From NCBI RefSeq assembly GCF_900143075.1, contig NZ_FRCY01000004.1, forward strand, positions 372,001-436,000: DNA of 64,000 bases, given 5' to 3'. The DNA comes from Cyclobacterium lianum. GTDB lineage: Bacteria > Bacteroidota > Bacteroidia > Cytophagales > Cyclobacteriaceae. The notes beneath the pieces were generated by a model. The model did no database searches, was not told the DNA's origin, and saw only the letters and a list, made by a program, of their open reading frames with translations. This document shows positions 1 to 8,524 of the stretch, piece by piece; the first letter of the stretch is position 1, and each line of letters starts with the position of its first letter. The translations under genes and the position numbers were made by a program.

Positions 1-192
1 GAAAAACTCCAGCACCTGGAAAAAACGCTGCACCGCCTCAACCCGGATTACCTCTTGTCCAGGGGATATACCAAAACAGAAAAGGACGGAATCCCCATTC
101 ACCTCCAGGAGCTTAAAGAGGGGGATGAATTGGACACATTTAGTCAGCGACAAAAAATCACTTCAGTAATTAAAAAAATCGATAAAAAATGA
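1..192 (+). CDS. xseA: Exodeoxyribonuclease VII large subunit, C-terminal fragment
   Basis: The open frame enters from the left edge and ends at TGA 190-192, giving the last 63 residues. It shows the usual XseA tail: a coiled-coil stretch (KLQHLEKTLHRLNP), then YLLSRGYT and a short beta-rich end, EGDELDTF. The family partners with XseB to degrade single-stranded DNA to oligonucleotides. The stop overlaps the xseB start by four bases (ATGA), so the two subunits are translationally coupled, as is common. The tail is short, but position and motif order make the call fairly safe. Confidence 0.8.
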   Translation, partial: EKLQHLEKTLHRLNPDYLLSRGYTKTEKDGIPIHLQELKEGDELDTFSQRQKITSVIKKIDKK

Positions 193-392
193 ATAAAAAC
201 ACCAAAGAACCAGGCTACGACGAAGCCCTGAAAAGACTGGAAGAGATAATCGCCAAACTTGAAGAAGAAGATCAGGGAATGGATGAACTTACCGAAATGG
301 TAAAAGAAGCCGGCAAGCTGGTAAAAGTGTGTAAGAAAAAGCTGACGATGACAGCCGAAGAAATCAAACAAGCTTTTTCAGACGACGATTGA
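189..392 (+). CDS. xseB: Exodeoxyribonuclease VII small subunit
   Basis: This 67-residue acidic helical protein has the XseB pattern: GYDEALKRLEEIIAKLE, then a short linker with DQGMDELTEMVKEAGKL and VCKKKL. Several copies of XseB bind the long helix of XseA. Its length matches the family (about 60-80 residues). The ATG overlaps the xseA stop, which fixes the start. About 116 bases separate it from ligA, which probably has its own promoter. Confidence 0.9.
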   Translation: MNKNTKEPGYDEALKRLEEIIAKLEEEDQGMDELTEMVKEAGKLVKVCKKKLTMTAEEIKQAFSDDD

Positions 393-508
393 ATGTCTGT
401 TTTACCGCCAAAGTAAATTCTGAAAAACATTTGTCCAATTTCAGAATGCCATCAGGTTATTTTGACCAAAAACTGTACATTTGACATTAGATAGTTACAT
501 CTTTTTTA

Positions 509-2977
509 ATGAATAAACCAAGCAGGGAAGAAGCAGAAAAGCGGGTGGCTGAGCTGACCGAAATCATCAACTACCACAACGACCTGTACTACCAGGAAGA
601 CCGCTCCATTATCAGTGATTATGAATTCGATCAGCTCCTGGAAGAGCTGAATGCACTGGAACATTTTTTTCCTGACCTTAAAAAACCAGATAGCCCTACC
701 CAGCGTGTGGGAGGTAGCATCACCAAAAATTTTGAAACTGCCAACCACGCAGTTCGCATGCTTTCACTCGGCAATACCTATTCGAAAGAGGAATTAATGG
801 CTTTTGATGAGCGGGTTGCCAAGGGTTTGGGTCATAGAGATTATGAGTACTTTTGCGAACTGAAGTTTGACGGGGTAGCCATCAGCCTGGTCTACGAACA
901 GGGGAAACTTATCCGTGCAGTCACCCGTGGGGATGGGTATAAGGGCGATGTGGTAACAGCGAATGTGAAAACAATTCGAACCATCCCATTAAAAATAAAG
1001 GCTTCAAAAGACCTCCCCGCCTATCTGGAAGTTCGCGGTGAGATATTTCTACCCAAAATCGGGTTTGAAAAAATCAACCGGGAAAAATTGGAAAAGGGCG
1101 AAAATTTGCTGGCCAACCCCCGAAATGCAGCCTCAGGCACCCTGAAAATGCAGGATTCCTCGGTAGTGGCCCGGCGCCGGTTAAATTGTTACGTTTACCA
1201 GCTTATTTCTGAGGATATATCCCTGACCAGGCAGCACAAAGCCATTGAACAACTGGAAGCATGGGGTTTTAATGTATCGCCCACCTATCGCAACTGCAAT
1301 GACTTGAACGAAGTGCTGTCATATATTGATGAATGGCGGGATAAACGCCACGAATTGCCTGTGGAAACCGATGGAGTAGTTCTGAAAGTCAACGACTACC
1401 AGCAGCAGGAAGAGCTGGGATTTACAGCTAAGATACCCAGGTGGGCAATTGCCTACAAATACCAGGCGGAAAGTGCCGCTGCTACCCTGCTTTCGATTAG
1501 CTATCAGGTGGGCAGAACCGGCGCGATCACTCCGGTAGCCAATCTTTCTCCCGTTTCACTAGCCGGAACCACGGTAAAGAGGGCCTCTCTGCACAATGCC
1601 AATGAAATACTCCGATTGGACCTTCATGAAGGTGATACCGTCCTGGTTGAAAAGGGAGGTGAAATTATTCCGAAAATTACGCAGGTCGTTAACGAAAGCA
1701 GGTCAAAACTTAGTAAACCTATCCAATACATTGACACCTGTCCCGAGTGTGGCACCAGCCTGGAGCGAAAGGAAGGAGAAGCCAAACATTTCTGTCCCAA
1801 TGCTTCGGGTTGCCCGCCACAGGTCTTGGGTAGAATCGAGCATTTTGTCTCTAAAAGGGCCATGGACATCGACTCCCTGGGTACCGAAAGGCTTCGTGCA
1901 CTCATACACCAAGGATATGTAAACAATCCTGCCGACCTGTATGAATTGCCAGACCAGAAAGCTGAATTGCTCGGACTTGAGATCACTGATGAGCAGTATA
2001 CCAAAAACAGCGAGGGACATTTATATGTAAACCTGAAAAAGGCCCTTTATGCCCTGACCCATCAGGTTACTTTGAAGGAAATTGAAGCGTTTTTAGCTTT
2101 GCACGAAACGGCCAGGCAGCAGGAAAAAATCGATCTTTTTCTGCAGGTACAGCGCAAAAAGAACAAAAGGAGCCCGGAAAATGAGGAACGGATCAGCAGG
2201 CTACTTGAGCTTGTCCAAAATCAGCACTGGGATAATATTGACGGGTTTGTCCCTATAGGCTACGTACTCTCTGTATTGACGCCGGCTGCAGGTATTGACC
2301 TGAAAGGCTGGATGCAACTTTCTAAAAACAAAAGCAGCCTGCATGACCTGTTGATCCATAGTGATATCCCCCTTGACGAGGCTCAGGCAGATCAAGTCAA
2401 TAAACTGAAAGGGAGTACTTTTCAGGATGGTGTGATCAGCAATATGATGGAGGGAATCCGAAATTCGCTTTCTCAGCCTTTCCCAAAGGTGCTTTTTGGA
2501 TTGGGTATCCGAAACGTGGGAGAAAATACCGCCATTTTACTCGCCAGACATTTTGGCAATATCGACGCACTTGCAAATGCCAGTGATGAAAGTTTATTGG
2601 AGATCAATGGTGTGGGACAAACCCTGGTAAATAGTATCCGGGCCTTTTTTTCCGATGAAAAAAACCAGTTGATCATCCAACGCCTGAAGGAGAAAGGACT
2701 GCAGTTTGAATTGACTGAAGACGCCGGTAAAAAAGAAAGTGACAAGCTAGCCGGTAAAAAAATCCTTGCATCCGGAAAATTGAACCATTTTAAGAGAGAT
2801 GAAATCATCGATTTTATAGAGGCCCACGGAGGCACCTACAGCAAATCTGTGTCAAAAAATCTCGATTTTATCATTGAAGGAGAGGACATGGGTCCCAGCA
2901 AGAAAGAAAAGGCAGAAAAACTAGGAATTCCATTGCTAAGTGAAGCAGATTTCCTGAAAATGTGTTCAACCAAATAG
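509..2977 (+). CDS. ligA: NAD-dependent DNA ligase LigA, with an extra insertion of about 145 residues
   Basis: LigA seals nicks in duplex DNA using NAD+. The frame contains the Ia/adenylation domain, the AMP-accepting lysine in ELKFDG (K119), the OB region, a four-cysteine zinc finger (CPECG followed by HFCPNASGC), helix-hairpin-helix repeats (LGIRNVGENTA, LLEINGVGQTL) and a C-terminal BRCT domain from about residue 745. The protein has 822 residues against about 670 in the family. The excess lies between NPADLYELP (ending at residue 481) and KVLFGLGIRNVGE (from 660), where E. coli LigA has about 32 residues. A possible promoter element, TACATTTG at 476-483, lacks a good partner upstream. 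Confidence 0.95.
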   Translation: MNKPSREEAEKRVAELTEIINYHNDLYYQEDRSIISDYEFDQLLEELNALEHFFPDLKKPDSPTQRVGGSITKNFETANHAVRMLSLGNTYSKEELMAFDERVAKGLGHRDYEYFCELKFDGVAISLVYEQGKLIRAVTRGDGYKGDVVTANVKTIRTIPLKIKASKDLPAYLEVRGEIFLPKIGFEKINREKLEKGENLLANPRNAASGTLKMQDSSVVARRRLNCYVYQLISEDISLTRQHKAIEQLEAWGFNVSPTYRNCNDLNEVLSYIDEWRDKRHELPVETDGVVLKVNDYQQQEELGFTAKIPRWAIAYKYQAESAAATLLSISYQVGRTGAITPVANLSPVSLAGTTVKRASLHNANEILRLDLHEGDTVLVEKGGEIIPKITQVVNESRSKLSKPIQYIDTCPECGTSLERKEGEAKHFCPNASGCPPQVLGRIEHFVSKRAMDIDSLGTERLRALIHQGYVNNPADLYELPDQKAELLGLEITDEQYTKNSEGHLYVNLKKALYALTHQVTLKEIEAFLALHETARQQEKIDLFLQVQRKKNKRSPENEERISRLLELVQNQHWDNIDGFVPIGYVLSVLTPAAGIDLKGWMQLSKNKSSLHDLLIHSDIPLDEAQADQVNKLKGSTFQDGVISNMMEGIRNSLSQPFPKVLFGLGIRNVGENTAILLARHFGNIDALANASDESLLEINGVGQTLVNSIRAFFSDEKNQLIIQRLKEKGLQFELTEDAGKKESDKLAGKKILASGKLNHFKRDEIIDFIEAHGGTYSKSVSKNLDFIIEGEDMGPSKKEKAEKLGIPLLSEADFLKMCSTK

Positions 2978-2990
2978 ATCAATAAAAATA

Positions 2991-3485
2991 ATGAAATGGA
3001 TACGGGAATATTTTGTGAAAAATGCTTTGGAAAAGCCAAAGAAAAAGAATGCCCAAAAGTCCATATTACTTCATATTGAAAATATAAAAACGATTGGAAT
3101 ACTAGGCAACAATAAGGAGGAAATTGAGAAAATTACGGCTGTGATCCACGAAGAACTTAACGAGGGCATTGAAGTTCTGGGAAATTACTATGACGAAAAA
3201 TCTGTAGATGAACAGGCATTTTCCTATAAAGATTTTACTTTATTTGGTAAACCAGGAGAAAAACTAAACCATTTACTTTCCCTTAGACCAGATTTGATTA
3301 TTTTTACTTCCGAGAAGCTGAATTATTTCACCCTCTACCTGCTTCAATTGCAGGCAACGTCATACAGTATGGGTTTTTTCAGCGAAGAGCTAAAGCCCTA
3401 TTTGGACCTGATGTTAAACAAGGAAGAAAAAGACATTCAATCAGGTACAGCATTATTGATAAAATATTTAAAGCAGATCAATTAA
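2991..3485 (+). CDS. Conserved hypothetical protein, DUF6913-like
   Basis: This 164-residue protein lies 13 bases after ligA and ends 4 bases before dapA, so it sits inside their operon. It opens with a basic helix (KNALEKPKKKNAQKS), followed by a compact alpha/beta part with IKTIGILGN, FTLFGKPGEKLNHLLSLRPDLIIF and GFFSEELKPYLDLML. I see no signal peptide or catalytic motif. I recall small proteins of this kind between ligA and dapA in many Bacteroidota (probably DUF6913), but that family name is from memory. It is visibly more AT-rich than its neighbours. Function unknown. Confidence 0.6.
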   Translation: MKWIREYFVKNALEKPKKKNAQKSILLHIENIKTIGILGNNKEEIEKITAVIHEELNEGIEVLGNYYDEKSVDEQAFSYKDFTLFGKPGEKLNHLLSLRPDLIIFTSEKLNYFTLYLLQLQATSYSMGFFSEELKPYLDLMLNKEEKDIQSGTALLIKYLKQIN

Positions 3486-3489
3486 TACA

Positions 3490-4383
3490 ATGGAAAAATT
3501 TAAAGGTACCGGTGTAGCATTGGTAACACCTTTTCATAAAGACGGATCTATAGACTTTACGGCTTTGGAAAAGGTCATTGAACATGTAATTCATGGAGGC
3601 GTGGATTACCTGGTAGTTCAGGGTACCACCGGAGAATCTGCCACCTTAACAGAATCCGAAAAAATGAAGGTGCTGGCCTTCACCAAAAAAATAAACCAGT
3701 CCAGATTGCCCCTCGTTTATGGCCTGGGTGGAAATGATACACAATCGATCCTGAATCAGATCGAAAAAATCGATTTTATGGGGATTGATGGCATTCTGTC
3801 TGTCAATCCCTATTACAACAAACCCAGCCAGGCGGGTATTATCGCTCACTATGAGGCTATTGCCGATCATTGCCCCGTGCCGGTGATCCTGTATAATGTT
3901 CCGGGAAGGACGGCCTCGAACCTGAGCTACCAAACCAGCCTGCATCTCGCCCAACATCCAAATATCATTGGGATAAAAGAAGCCAGCGGCGATCTGGAGC
4001 AGTGCATGCATATCGCAAGGGACAAGCCGGAAGGTTTTCTATTGATCTCCGGCGACGACATGATCACCACTCCAATGCGCAGCATTGGGGCGGAGGGGGT
4101 CATCTCTGTCATCGCCAATGCTTATCCAGAAATAATGACTGCTGTCATTCATGGAACTGCTACCTATAGTAAAAAGGGAACTTTCAGTCTGCTGGATATC
4201 AATCCATTGATGTACGAGGAAAGCAATCCTGTAGGGGTAAAATGTCTGATGCATCATTTGGGCATATGTGAACCAAACGTGCGGTTGCCACTATTGAAGG
4301 CCTCAGCGGATCTATGCCAACGGATCAGGGTTGCAGCTGAAAAAGTCAATACCAGGCAATTTTATTCTCCCCACCTGGAATAA
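3490..4383 (+). CDS. dapA: 4-hydroxy-tetrahydrodipicolinate synthase
   Basis: DapA condenses pyruvate with aspartate semialdehyde in the lysine and peptidoglycan pathway. The 297-residue TIM barrel shows the substrate loop GTTGES (45-50), the proton-relay tyrosines in NPYYN, the YNVPGRT motif (Y135), and the Schiff-base lysine in GIKEASGD (K163). Its length fits the family (about 290-300). It follows the conserved hypothetical gene by four bases. The stop is eight bases before the first hairpin of an insertion-sequence remnant. Confidence 0.95.
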   Translation: MEKFKGTGVALVTPFHKDGSIDFTALEKVIEHVIHGGVDYLVVQGTTGESATLTESEKMKVLAFTKKINQSRLPLVYGLGGNDTQSILNQIEKIDFMGIDGILSVNPYYNKPSQAGIIAHYEAIADHCPVPVILYNVPGRTASNLSYQTSLHLAQHPNIIGIKEASGDLEQCMHIARDKPEGFLLISGDDMITTPMRSIGAEGVISVIANAYPEIMTAVIHGTATYSKKGTFSLLDINPLMYEESNPVGVKCLMHHLGICEPNVRLPLLKASADLCQRIRVAAEKVNTRQFYSPHLE

Positions 4384-4389
4384 AAAAAC

Positions 4390-4417
4390 AGGCTGTCTGA
4401 AAAGGGCAGCCTTTTTT
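4390..4417 (+). terminator. Terminator-like hairpin after dapA, also the left end of the IS remnant
   Basis: AGGCTGTC and GGCAGCCT form an eight-pair stem (one G-U) around a seven-base loop, and six T follow directly. This looks like an intrinsic terminator for the ligA-dapA operon. The same bases are a slightly shortened inverted copy of the hairpin at 5079-5108, so the signal probably derives from the terminal repeat of the insertion sequence. Confidence 0.7.
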
Positions 4418-4502
4418 ATGCGGGTATCTTTCCGGAATATTCGGAAAAGCTGGAATCTCTAATATTTCGTAAGATTGATTAATCAAAAGGGTGATTTTCG
4501 CC

Positions 4503-5054
4503 CTAAAGCACCGCGATGTAAACCTGTCCTGGAGATGCGAAAACCATTTTAGCTGAAAAGAGCGCTGCTGCCATTAGCTTCCTAAGGTTATGCCCGAATG
4601 CCATCAGCATAAATTCCATTGCTACCTTTTATCATCCATTGAATGTAAATTGGTTGACCTTATTGTTGCTTTTCAGCTGGCCAAACACCGCTTCGGATTC
4701 TATCGGGCGATTGTTGCAGGGGATAAATCCTTTCTCGCTGCTCAGTAGCTCCCTAAATGAATGTTTTCAGTAGGTGTCTTAGCGATATTGCGGCAAGACT
4801 ATGCGTTTGACAAGTAGCTGTAAAACAGCATTTTGGTCGTCATTAGGGGATGGAAGGCGGAGGTAACGCGTCCTTTGCAGATCTGTATTATTGCGCTGAT
4901 ATCCAGCAAGTCCACTACCGAAACTACAAGGTGGGGGGTTGTCGGCAATTCTGTCAAAAATGTTGACCGGGAAGAGTTCAGGACTCTTGCCGGTTTGGTT
5001 ATTTAAAAACCAACCTGGCCATAGTTGCTTTTTTGTACAACTCCAAAATACCAT
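4503..5054 (-). pseudogene. Broken IS1182-family transposase
   Basis: Reading the minus strand and moving between frames recovers both ends of an IS1182-type transposase. The amino part has VVDLLDIS, CKGRVTSAFHP, KMLFYSYLSNA, a stop, then SCRNIAKTPTENIH. The carboxyl part has SSEKGFIPCNNRPIESEAVFGQLK, KSNNKVNQFTFNG, two stops, then VAMEFMLMAFGHNLRKL, ending at TAG 4503-4505. These are standard landmarks of the family. The central catalytic (DDE) portion between ENIH and SSEKG is missing, and at least two frameshifts and three in-frame stops are present. Confidence 0.8.
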
Positions 5055-5078
5055 TTTTGAAAAAATAACAACTAAATT

Positions 5079-5108
5079 AGAGGCTGCCCGACTTTTCAGA
5101 CAGCCTCT
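5079..5108. terminator. Hairpin at the right end of the IS remnant
   Basis: AGAGGCTG and CAGCCTCT form a perfect eight-pair stem around CCCGACTTTTCAGA. It lies 24 bases beyond the stop of the minus-strand dehydrogenase and may end its transcript, although the T-run on that strand is weak. It is the intact version of the terminal repeat seen at 4390. Confidence 0.5.
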
Positions 5109-5132
5109 TTGGAAATTAACCGTCAGAAGTAT

Positions 5133-5855
5133 TTATTTTTTAGGAGGCATGCTGGGCCTCACTTCGATTTTACTGGGAAGCGTACGCGGATCCAGCTTAA
5201 ACAAGCTTACCACCATTTCTCCAATATCTTCAATCTGGATTTTCCAGGCATCCTTTTCATTTACTTCATGGTCATTGAAGCCCGTGGCTACAGATCCGGG
5301 CATGATGGTACTGACCCTCACCCCTTCCTGTCTCAAATCAAGCATGACGGCCTGAGTAAAGCCGGTCAGGCCAAACTTACTCGCATTATAGGCCGAACCT
5401 CCTGCAAAGAAATTGGTTCCTGCAAGACTGGAAATCGTCAGAAAAAACCCCCTTGAGGAAGTAAGCGCGTCTACCGAGGCTTTGATACTGTAAAACACGC
5501 CGCTCAGATTGGTATCAATGGTTTCCTTCCACTTCTCCGGAGAAAGCTCCTGAATGGGCGCAAAGTGTCCGACACCAGCGTTGGCTACGAAGAAGTCTAG
5601 CTTGCCCCATTCTTTGAGTACGGATTGAACTGCCCGTTTCTGGGCATCAAAATCCCTCACATCCACTTCCAGCGGCAATATTTCTCCCTTGGATGTAGAT
5701 TTTTTTCTGATTTTCTCAGCCGCTTCACTTGCCCTTTCCATAGAACGGCTGGTGATAGCAACGTTGACACCCTCTGCCACCAGCGCCTCTGCTATGCCAT
5801 AGCCGATTCCTGTATTGCCTCCGGTAATGATCGCAGTTGTATTTACTAAAGTCAT
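5133..5855 (-). CDS. Short-chain dehydrogenase/reductase
   Basis: This 240-residue classical SDR has the cofactor motif TGGNTGIGYGIAEAL near the start, NAGVG in the middle and the catalytic YNASKFG, preceded by ISSLAG that supplies the serine. The basic residues after the second strand (TSRSMERA) suggest NADP(H). The substrate cannot be read from the sequence; relatives include 3-oxoacyl-ACP reductases and sugar or alcohol dehydrogenases. A terminator-like hairpin separates it from the upstream YtxH gene, so it is probably transcribed alone. Confidence 0.85.
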   Translation of the reverse strand: MTLVNTTAIITGGNTGIGYGIAEALVAEGVNVAITSRSMERASEAAEKIRKKSTSKGEILPLEVDVRDFDAQKRAVQSVLKEWGKLDFFVANAGVGHFAPIQELSPEKWKETIDTNLSGVFYSIKASVDALTSSRGFFLTISSLAGTNFFAGGSAYNASKFGLTGFTQAVMLDLRQEGVRVSTIMPGSVATGFNDHEVNEKDAWKIQIEDIGEMVVSLFKLDPRTLPSKIEVRPSMPPKK

Positions 5856-5880
5856 GTTCTGTATTTTTACGGTTCAAATA

Positions 5881-5910
5881 AAAAAAGGCCAATGAATCCT
5901 CATTGACCTT
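5881..5910 (-). terminator. Terminator of the YtxH gene
   Basis: On the minus strand AAGGTCAATG pairs with CATTGGCCTT (ten pairs, one G-U) around a six-base loop, followed by a run of T. It lies 17 bases beyond the stop of the YtxH gene and before the start of the dehydrogenase. Confidence 0.75.
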
Positions 5911-5927
5911 CTTTAAAGATAAATTTC

Positions 5928-6206
5928 TTACTTGGTCTTTTCTTTGGCTTCTGCCAATAGCTCCTTACCTCTGGCTTTGGTTTCTTCGGCTACTGTAGCG
6001 ATGTTTTTATTCATCTTGTCCATTTTCTCGTTCATGCCCTTTAACAGACCGTCAATCTGTCCATTAATGTCTTTCAAATATTCCTCTCCTTTCTTGGTGA
6101 GTTTCTTGCGGGTATCAGTGCCTTTTTCCGGAGCGATCAATAAACCAATCTGAACTCCTACTGCTACTCCTGCCAATGCGCTTAAAATTATTTTCGCTGA
6201 TTTCAT
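5928..6206 (-). CDS. YtxH domain-containing protein
   Basis: This 92-residue protein begins with a single hydrophobic segment (IILSALAGVAVGVQIGLLIAP), followed by EKGTDTRKKL and a charged helix rich in K, E and N. That is the YtxH pattern of small stress-associated membrane proteins. I chose the ATG at 6206 because the family starts directly with this helix (MKSAKIILSALAG). An upstream ATG at 6263 would add 19 residues unlike the family. Role unproven; it probably sits in the inner membrane with the helix in the cytoplasm. Confidence 0.75.
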   Translation of the reverse strand: MKSAKIILSALAGVAVGVQIGLLIAPEKGTDTRKKLTKKGEEYLKDINGQIDGLLKGMNEKMDKMNKNIATVAEETKARGKELLAEAKEKTK

Positions 6207-6475
6207 AATATCTGATATTAACGGTTTAAAATATGAAAAACTCATCTCCGTTTCAGAAGACATTCTATATCAATTTAACATCAACATTTATACCAAAGTT
6301 GCGATTAAAACAATTTTCTCGCATTAGATTTTCACGATGACAGTGCTTATCAGGTCTATTACCCGAATGTTAATGTGTAGGAGAAAAAATTCGTTGCATA
6401 TTAATCGCTGTATATGGCGGTAAGCCTCCCATTAATTGTATTTTTACAAACCAAACGTAAAAATCCCCTGGCACT

Positions 6476-7261
6476 ATGCTTTTCCAAACGAGGTACCTTG
6501 TCGCATTGCTTTTATACTCACTCACCATCCCCTTGTCTGCCCAGCAGCCAAAATTACACAGCCACAACGACTACCTGCAATCACTTCCATTCTGGGAAGC
6601 CTATTCCGCCGGGGCTGCTTCCATAGAAGCGGATGTGATACTTTTGGAAGACACCTTATTCGTGGCTCATGAAGCGGAAAACATCAAACGGAAACATACC
6701 TTAACTTCCCTCTATCTGGATCCTATCCTGAGCGCGATGCAGCTTGAGATAGGACCCCTGCAACCCTTTATCCTGCTTGTGGATATCAAGACCGAGGCCT
6801 ATACCAGCATGGAACGCTTGCTGGAAGAAATACAGCCGTATAAGGCGTTATGGGAAGATAAGGAGAATCCGTTTGTAAAAATAGTGGTTTCCGGCAACCG
6901 CCCTGCCAAAGAAGATTATTATCAATATCCTTTTCCAGTATTTTTTGATTTTCAGAGCACGGAAGACACCCTGAACCTTCCGATCGAAAAAATAGAGCTA
7001 TTCAGCCTGAGCTTCAGAAAGTTTTCCGATTGGGATGGCGCAGGAAATCTACCAAAACAGGATGCAAGAAAATTAAAGCAGGCGATTCGCGTAGCCCATG
7101 GATTCGGCAGGCCATTCAGGTTTTGGGCTACTCCAGATACCCCAACAGCCTGGGAAGCCCTGTCTGAGATGGGGGTGGATTACATCAACACCGATCAACC
7201 CCAGGCTGCCGGTACTTATCTTAAAGGCCATAACGCCAGAAGTAGCCGTCCGGGTAGTTGA
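6476..7261 (+). CDS. Secreted PI-PLC/GDPD-like phosphodiesterase
   Basis: The 261-residue protein starts with a signal peptide (YLVALLLYSLTIPLSAQQ), followed by HSHNDYLQ and SIEADVILLEDTLFVAHEAE. This is the two-histidine plus acidic-residue layout of the PI-PLC/glycerophosphodiester phosphodiesterase TIM barrel. The C-terminal part has FRFWATPDTPTAWEAL and GVDYINTDQP, matching the last barrel strands. The family cleaves phosphodiesters of lipid head groups; the substrate here is unknown. It begins a plus-strand pair with the lactonase gene. Confidence 0.75.
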   Translation: MLFQTRYLVALLLYSLTIPLSAQQPKLHSHNDYLQSLPFWEAYSAGAASIEADVILLEDTLFVAHEAENIKRKHTLTSLYLDPILSAMQLEIGPLQPFILLVDIKTEAYTSMERLLEEIQPYKALWEDKENPFVKIVVSGNRPAKEDYYQYPFPVFFDFQSTEDTLNLPIEKIELFSLSFRKFSDWDGAGNLPKQDARKLKQAIRVAHGFGRPFRFWATPDTPTAWEALSEMGVDYINTDQPQAAGTYLKGHNARSSRPGS

Positions 7262-7337
7262 GTCGGATGCTTGATTTCGCTAAAGCCATCCTTTTTCAAT
7301 ACAAATGGAATTTGCATAAAATATCGTTACATAAGAC

Positions 7338-8513
7338 ATGAAGCAAAAAACATCACAACATAAGAAAGCTATCCCTGGAAATTTCCTCTTATTTTCGTTA
7401 TTCCTGTTATTTAGTCCAATTGTCGTCATGAGCCAAACCCCAAAAGAAATACTATATATTGGCACCTACAGTGAAAAGGAAAGCGAGGGATTGTACGTCC
7501 TGGATTTCAACCGGTCAGAACTCAGCGCCCGGACCATACAGACGGTCCAGGACAAAAAAAGTCCTACCTTTTTGGCATTGCATCCCAATGAAAAATTTCT
7601 GTATGCGGCCTACCGGGAAGGTAAAGATAAAAATGATCCGGCAGGAACCATTGTGGCCTACGCGATCGATAAAAAGACAGGTAAACTCTCTGAAATTAAT
7701 CAGGTTTCCTCAGTGGGTGCCAGCCCCTGCCATATCAGCGTAGATCCATCAGGACAGGTGGTGTTTGTTTCCCATTATCAGGGTGGTAACCTTTCCACTT
7801 TCAAAATCCTGGAATCCGGTGGTATCAGCGAGGCCGTCTCCTTTGTACAACACGAAGGAAGCAGTGTGCATCCGAACCAAACCAAACCCCACATGCATGC
7901 CATGATCCCTTCGCCAGATGGCCACTGGGTATATGCTTCTGATCTGGGAATAGACCAGATCCTGAAATACAAGGTCAATCCCAAAAAAGGGAGTGTCGGC
8001 AAAAAGCCAGAGATCTTTAGCACGAAGGCGGGCGCAGGACCGCGCCACTTCATCCTACATCCGGATTTGCCTTATGCGTACTCTTTGGAGGAATTGAGCA
8101 GTACGGTGGCGGTGTACCAGGTCAATTCAAGTAATGGAGATCTCCGCTTTCTGGACCGGGTAGACATGCTCTCTCCCGAGATCCAAAGCGATTACAATGC
8201 TGCCGCAGACATTCATTTATCCGTAGACGGAAAATGGCTCTATGCCAGCAACCGTGGACAGGACAACCTGGCCATTTATCAGGTAGATCAGGATAATGGA
8301 TTGCTGTCGCTGCAGGGCCATGTTTCTTCCGGCGGCCAACATCCCCGTAATTTTAAGGTAGATGAAAAGGGGCAGTTGCTTTTGGTAGCCAATATGGAAT
8401 CGGATAATGTGGTGTTTTTCAGGCTAAATAACCAAACTGGCATGCCGGAAGCTACCGGAAAAACCATTGCAATACCCAGGGCGGTATTTATTGAACAGTT
8501 GTTTTTAGATTAG
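7338..8513 (+). CDS. Secreted lactonase-family seven-bladed beta-propeller
   Basis: The 391-residue protein has a signal peptide (NFLLFSLFLLFSPIVVMSQ) and then the 6-phosphogluconolactonase (Pgl type, PF10282) pattern: LYIGTYSEKESEGLYVLDF, KSPTFLALHPNEKFLYAA, SVGASPCHISVDPSGQ, KPHMHAMIPSPDGHWVYASDLG, GAGPRHFILHP, GGQHPRNFKVDEKGQLLLVAN. Each is a propeller blade edge. Being exported, it is more likely to hydrolyse sugar lactones in the periplasm than to serve the pentose phosphate pathway. It converges on the beta-helix gene, with only four bases between the stops. Confidence 0.85.
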   Translation: MKQKTSQHKKAIPGNFLLFSLFLLFSPIVVMSQTPKEILYIGTYSEKESEGLYVLDFNRSELSARTIQTVQDKKSPTFLALHPNEKFLYAAYREGKDKNDPAGTIVAYAIDKKTGKLSEINQVSSVGASPCHISVDPSGQVVFVSHYQGGNLSTFKILESGGISEAVSFVQHEGSSVHPNQTKPHMHAMIPSPDGHWVYASDLGIDQILKYKVNPKKGSVGKKPEIFSTKAGAGPRHFILHPDLPYAYSLEELSSTVAVYQVNSSNGDLRFLDRVDMLSPEIQSDYNAAADIHLSVDGKWLYASNRGQDNLAIYQVDQDNGLLSLQGHVSSGGQHPRNFKVDEKGQLLLVANMESDNVVFFRLNNQTGMPEATGKTIAIPRAVFIEQLFLD

Positions 8514-8524
8514 CCGGCTAATCT
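8507..8524. terminator. Perfect 18-base palindrome spanning two convergent stop codons
   Basis: AGATTAGCCGGCTAATCT reads the same on both strands. It includes the TAG of the lactonase gene (8511-8513) and the TAG of the beta-helix gene on the other strand (8518-8520); both proteins end with Asp. With a four-base loop it gives a seven-pair stem, short for a terminator but symmetrical. It may end transcription in both directions or may be coincidence. Confidence 0.35.

Larger units (their letters stand above)
4390..5108 (-). mobile_element. Decayed IS1182-type insertion sequence
   Basis: The stretch between dapA and the dehydrogenase is bounded by inverted repeats. Both ends read AGGCTGTCTGAAAAG on their outward strand and continue into GGCAGCCT, with three bases missing on the left. 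Between them the minus strand carries broken pieces of a transposase. The element is about 0.72 kb, far below the usual 1.5-2 kb, so the middle has been lost. No clear target-site duplication remains. It can no longer encode its own transposition. Confidence 0.8.
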
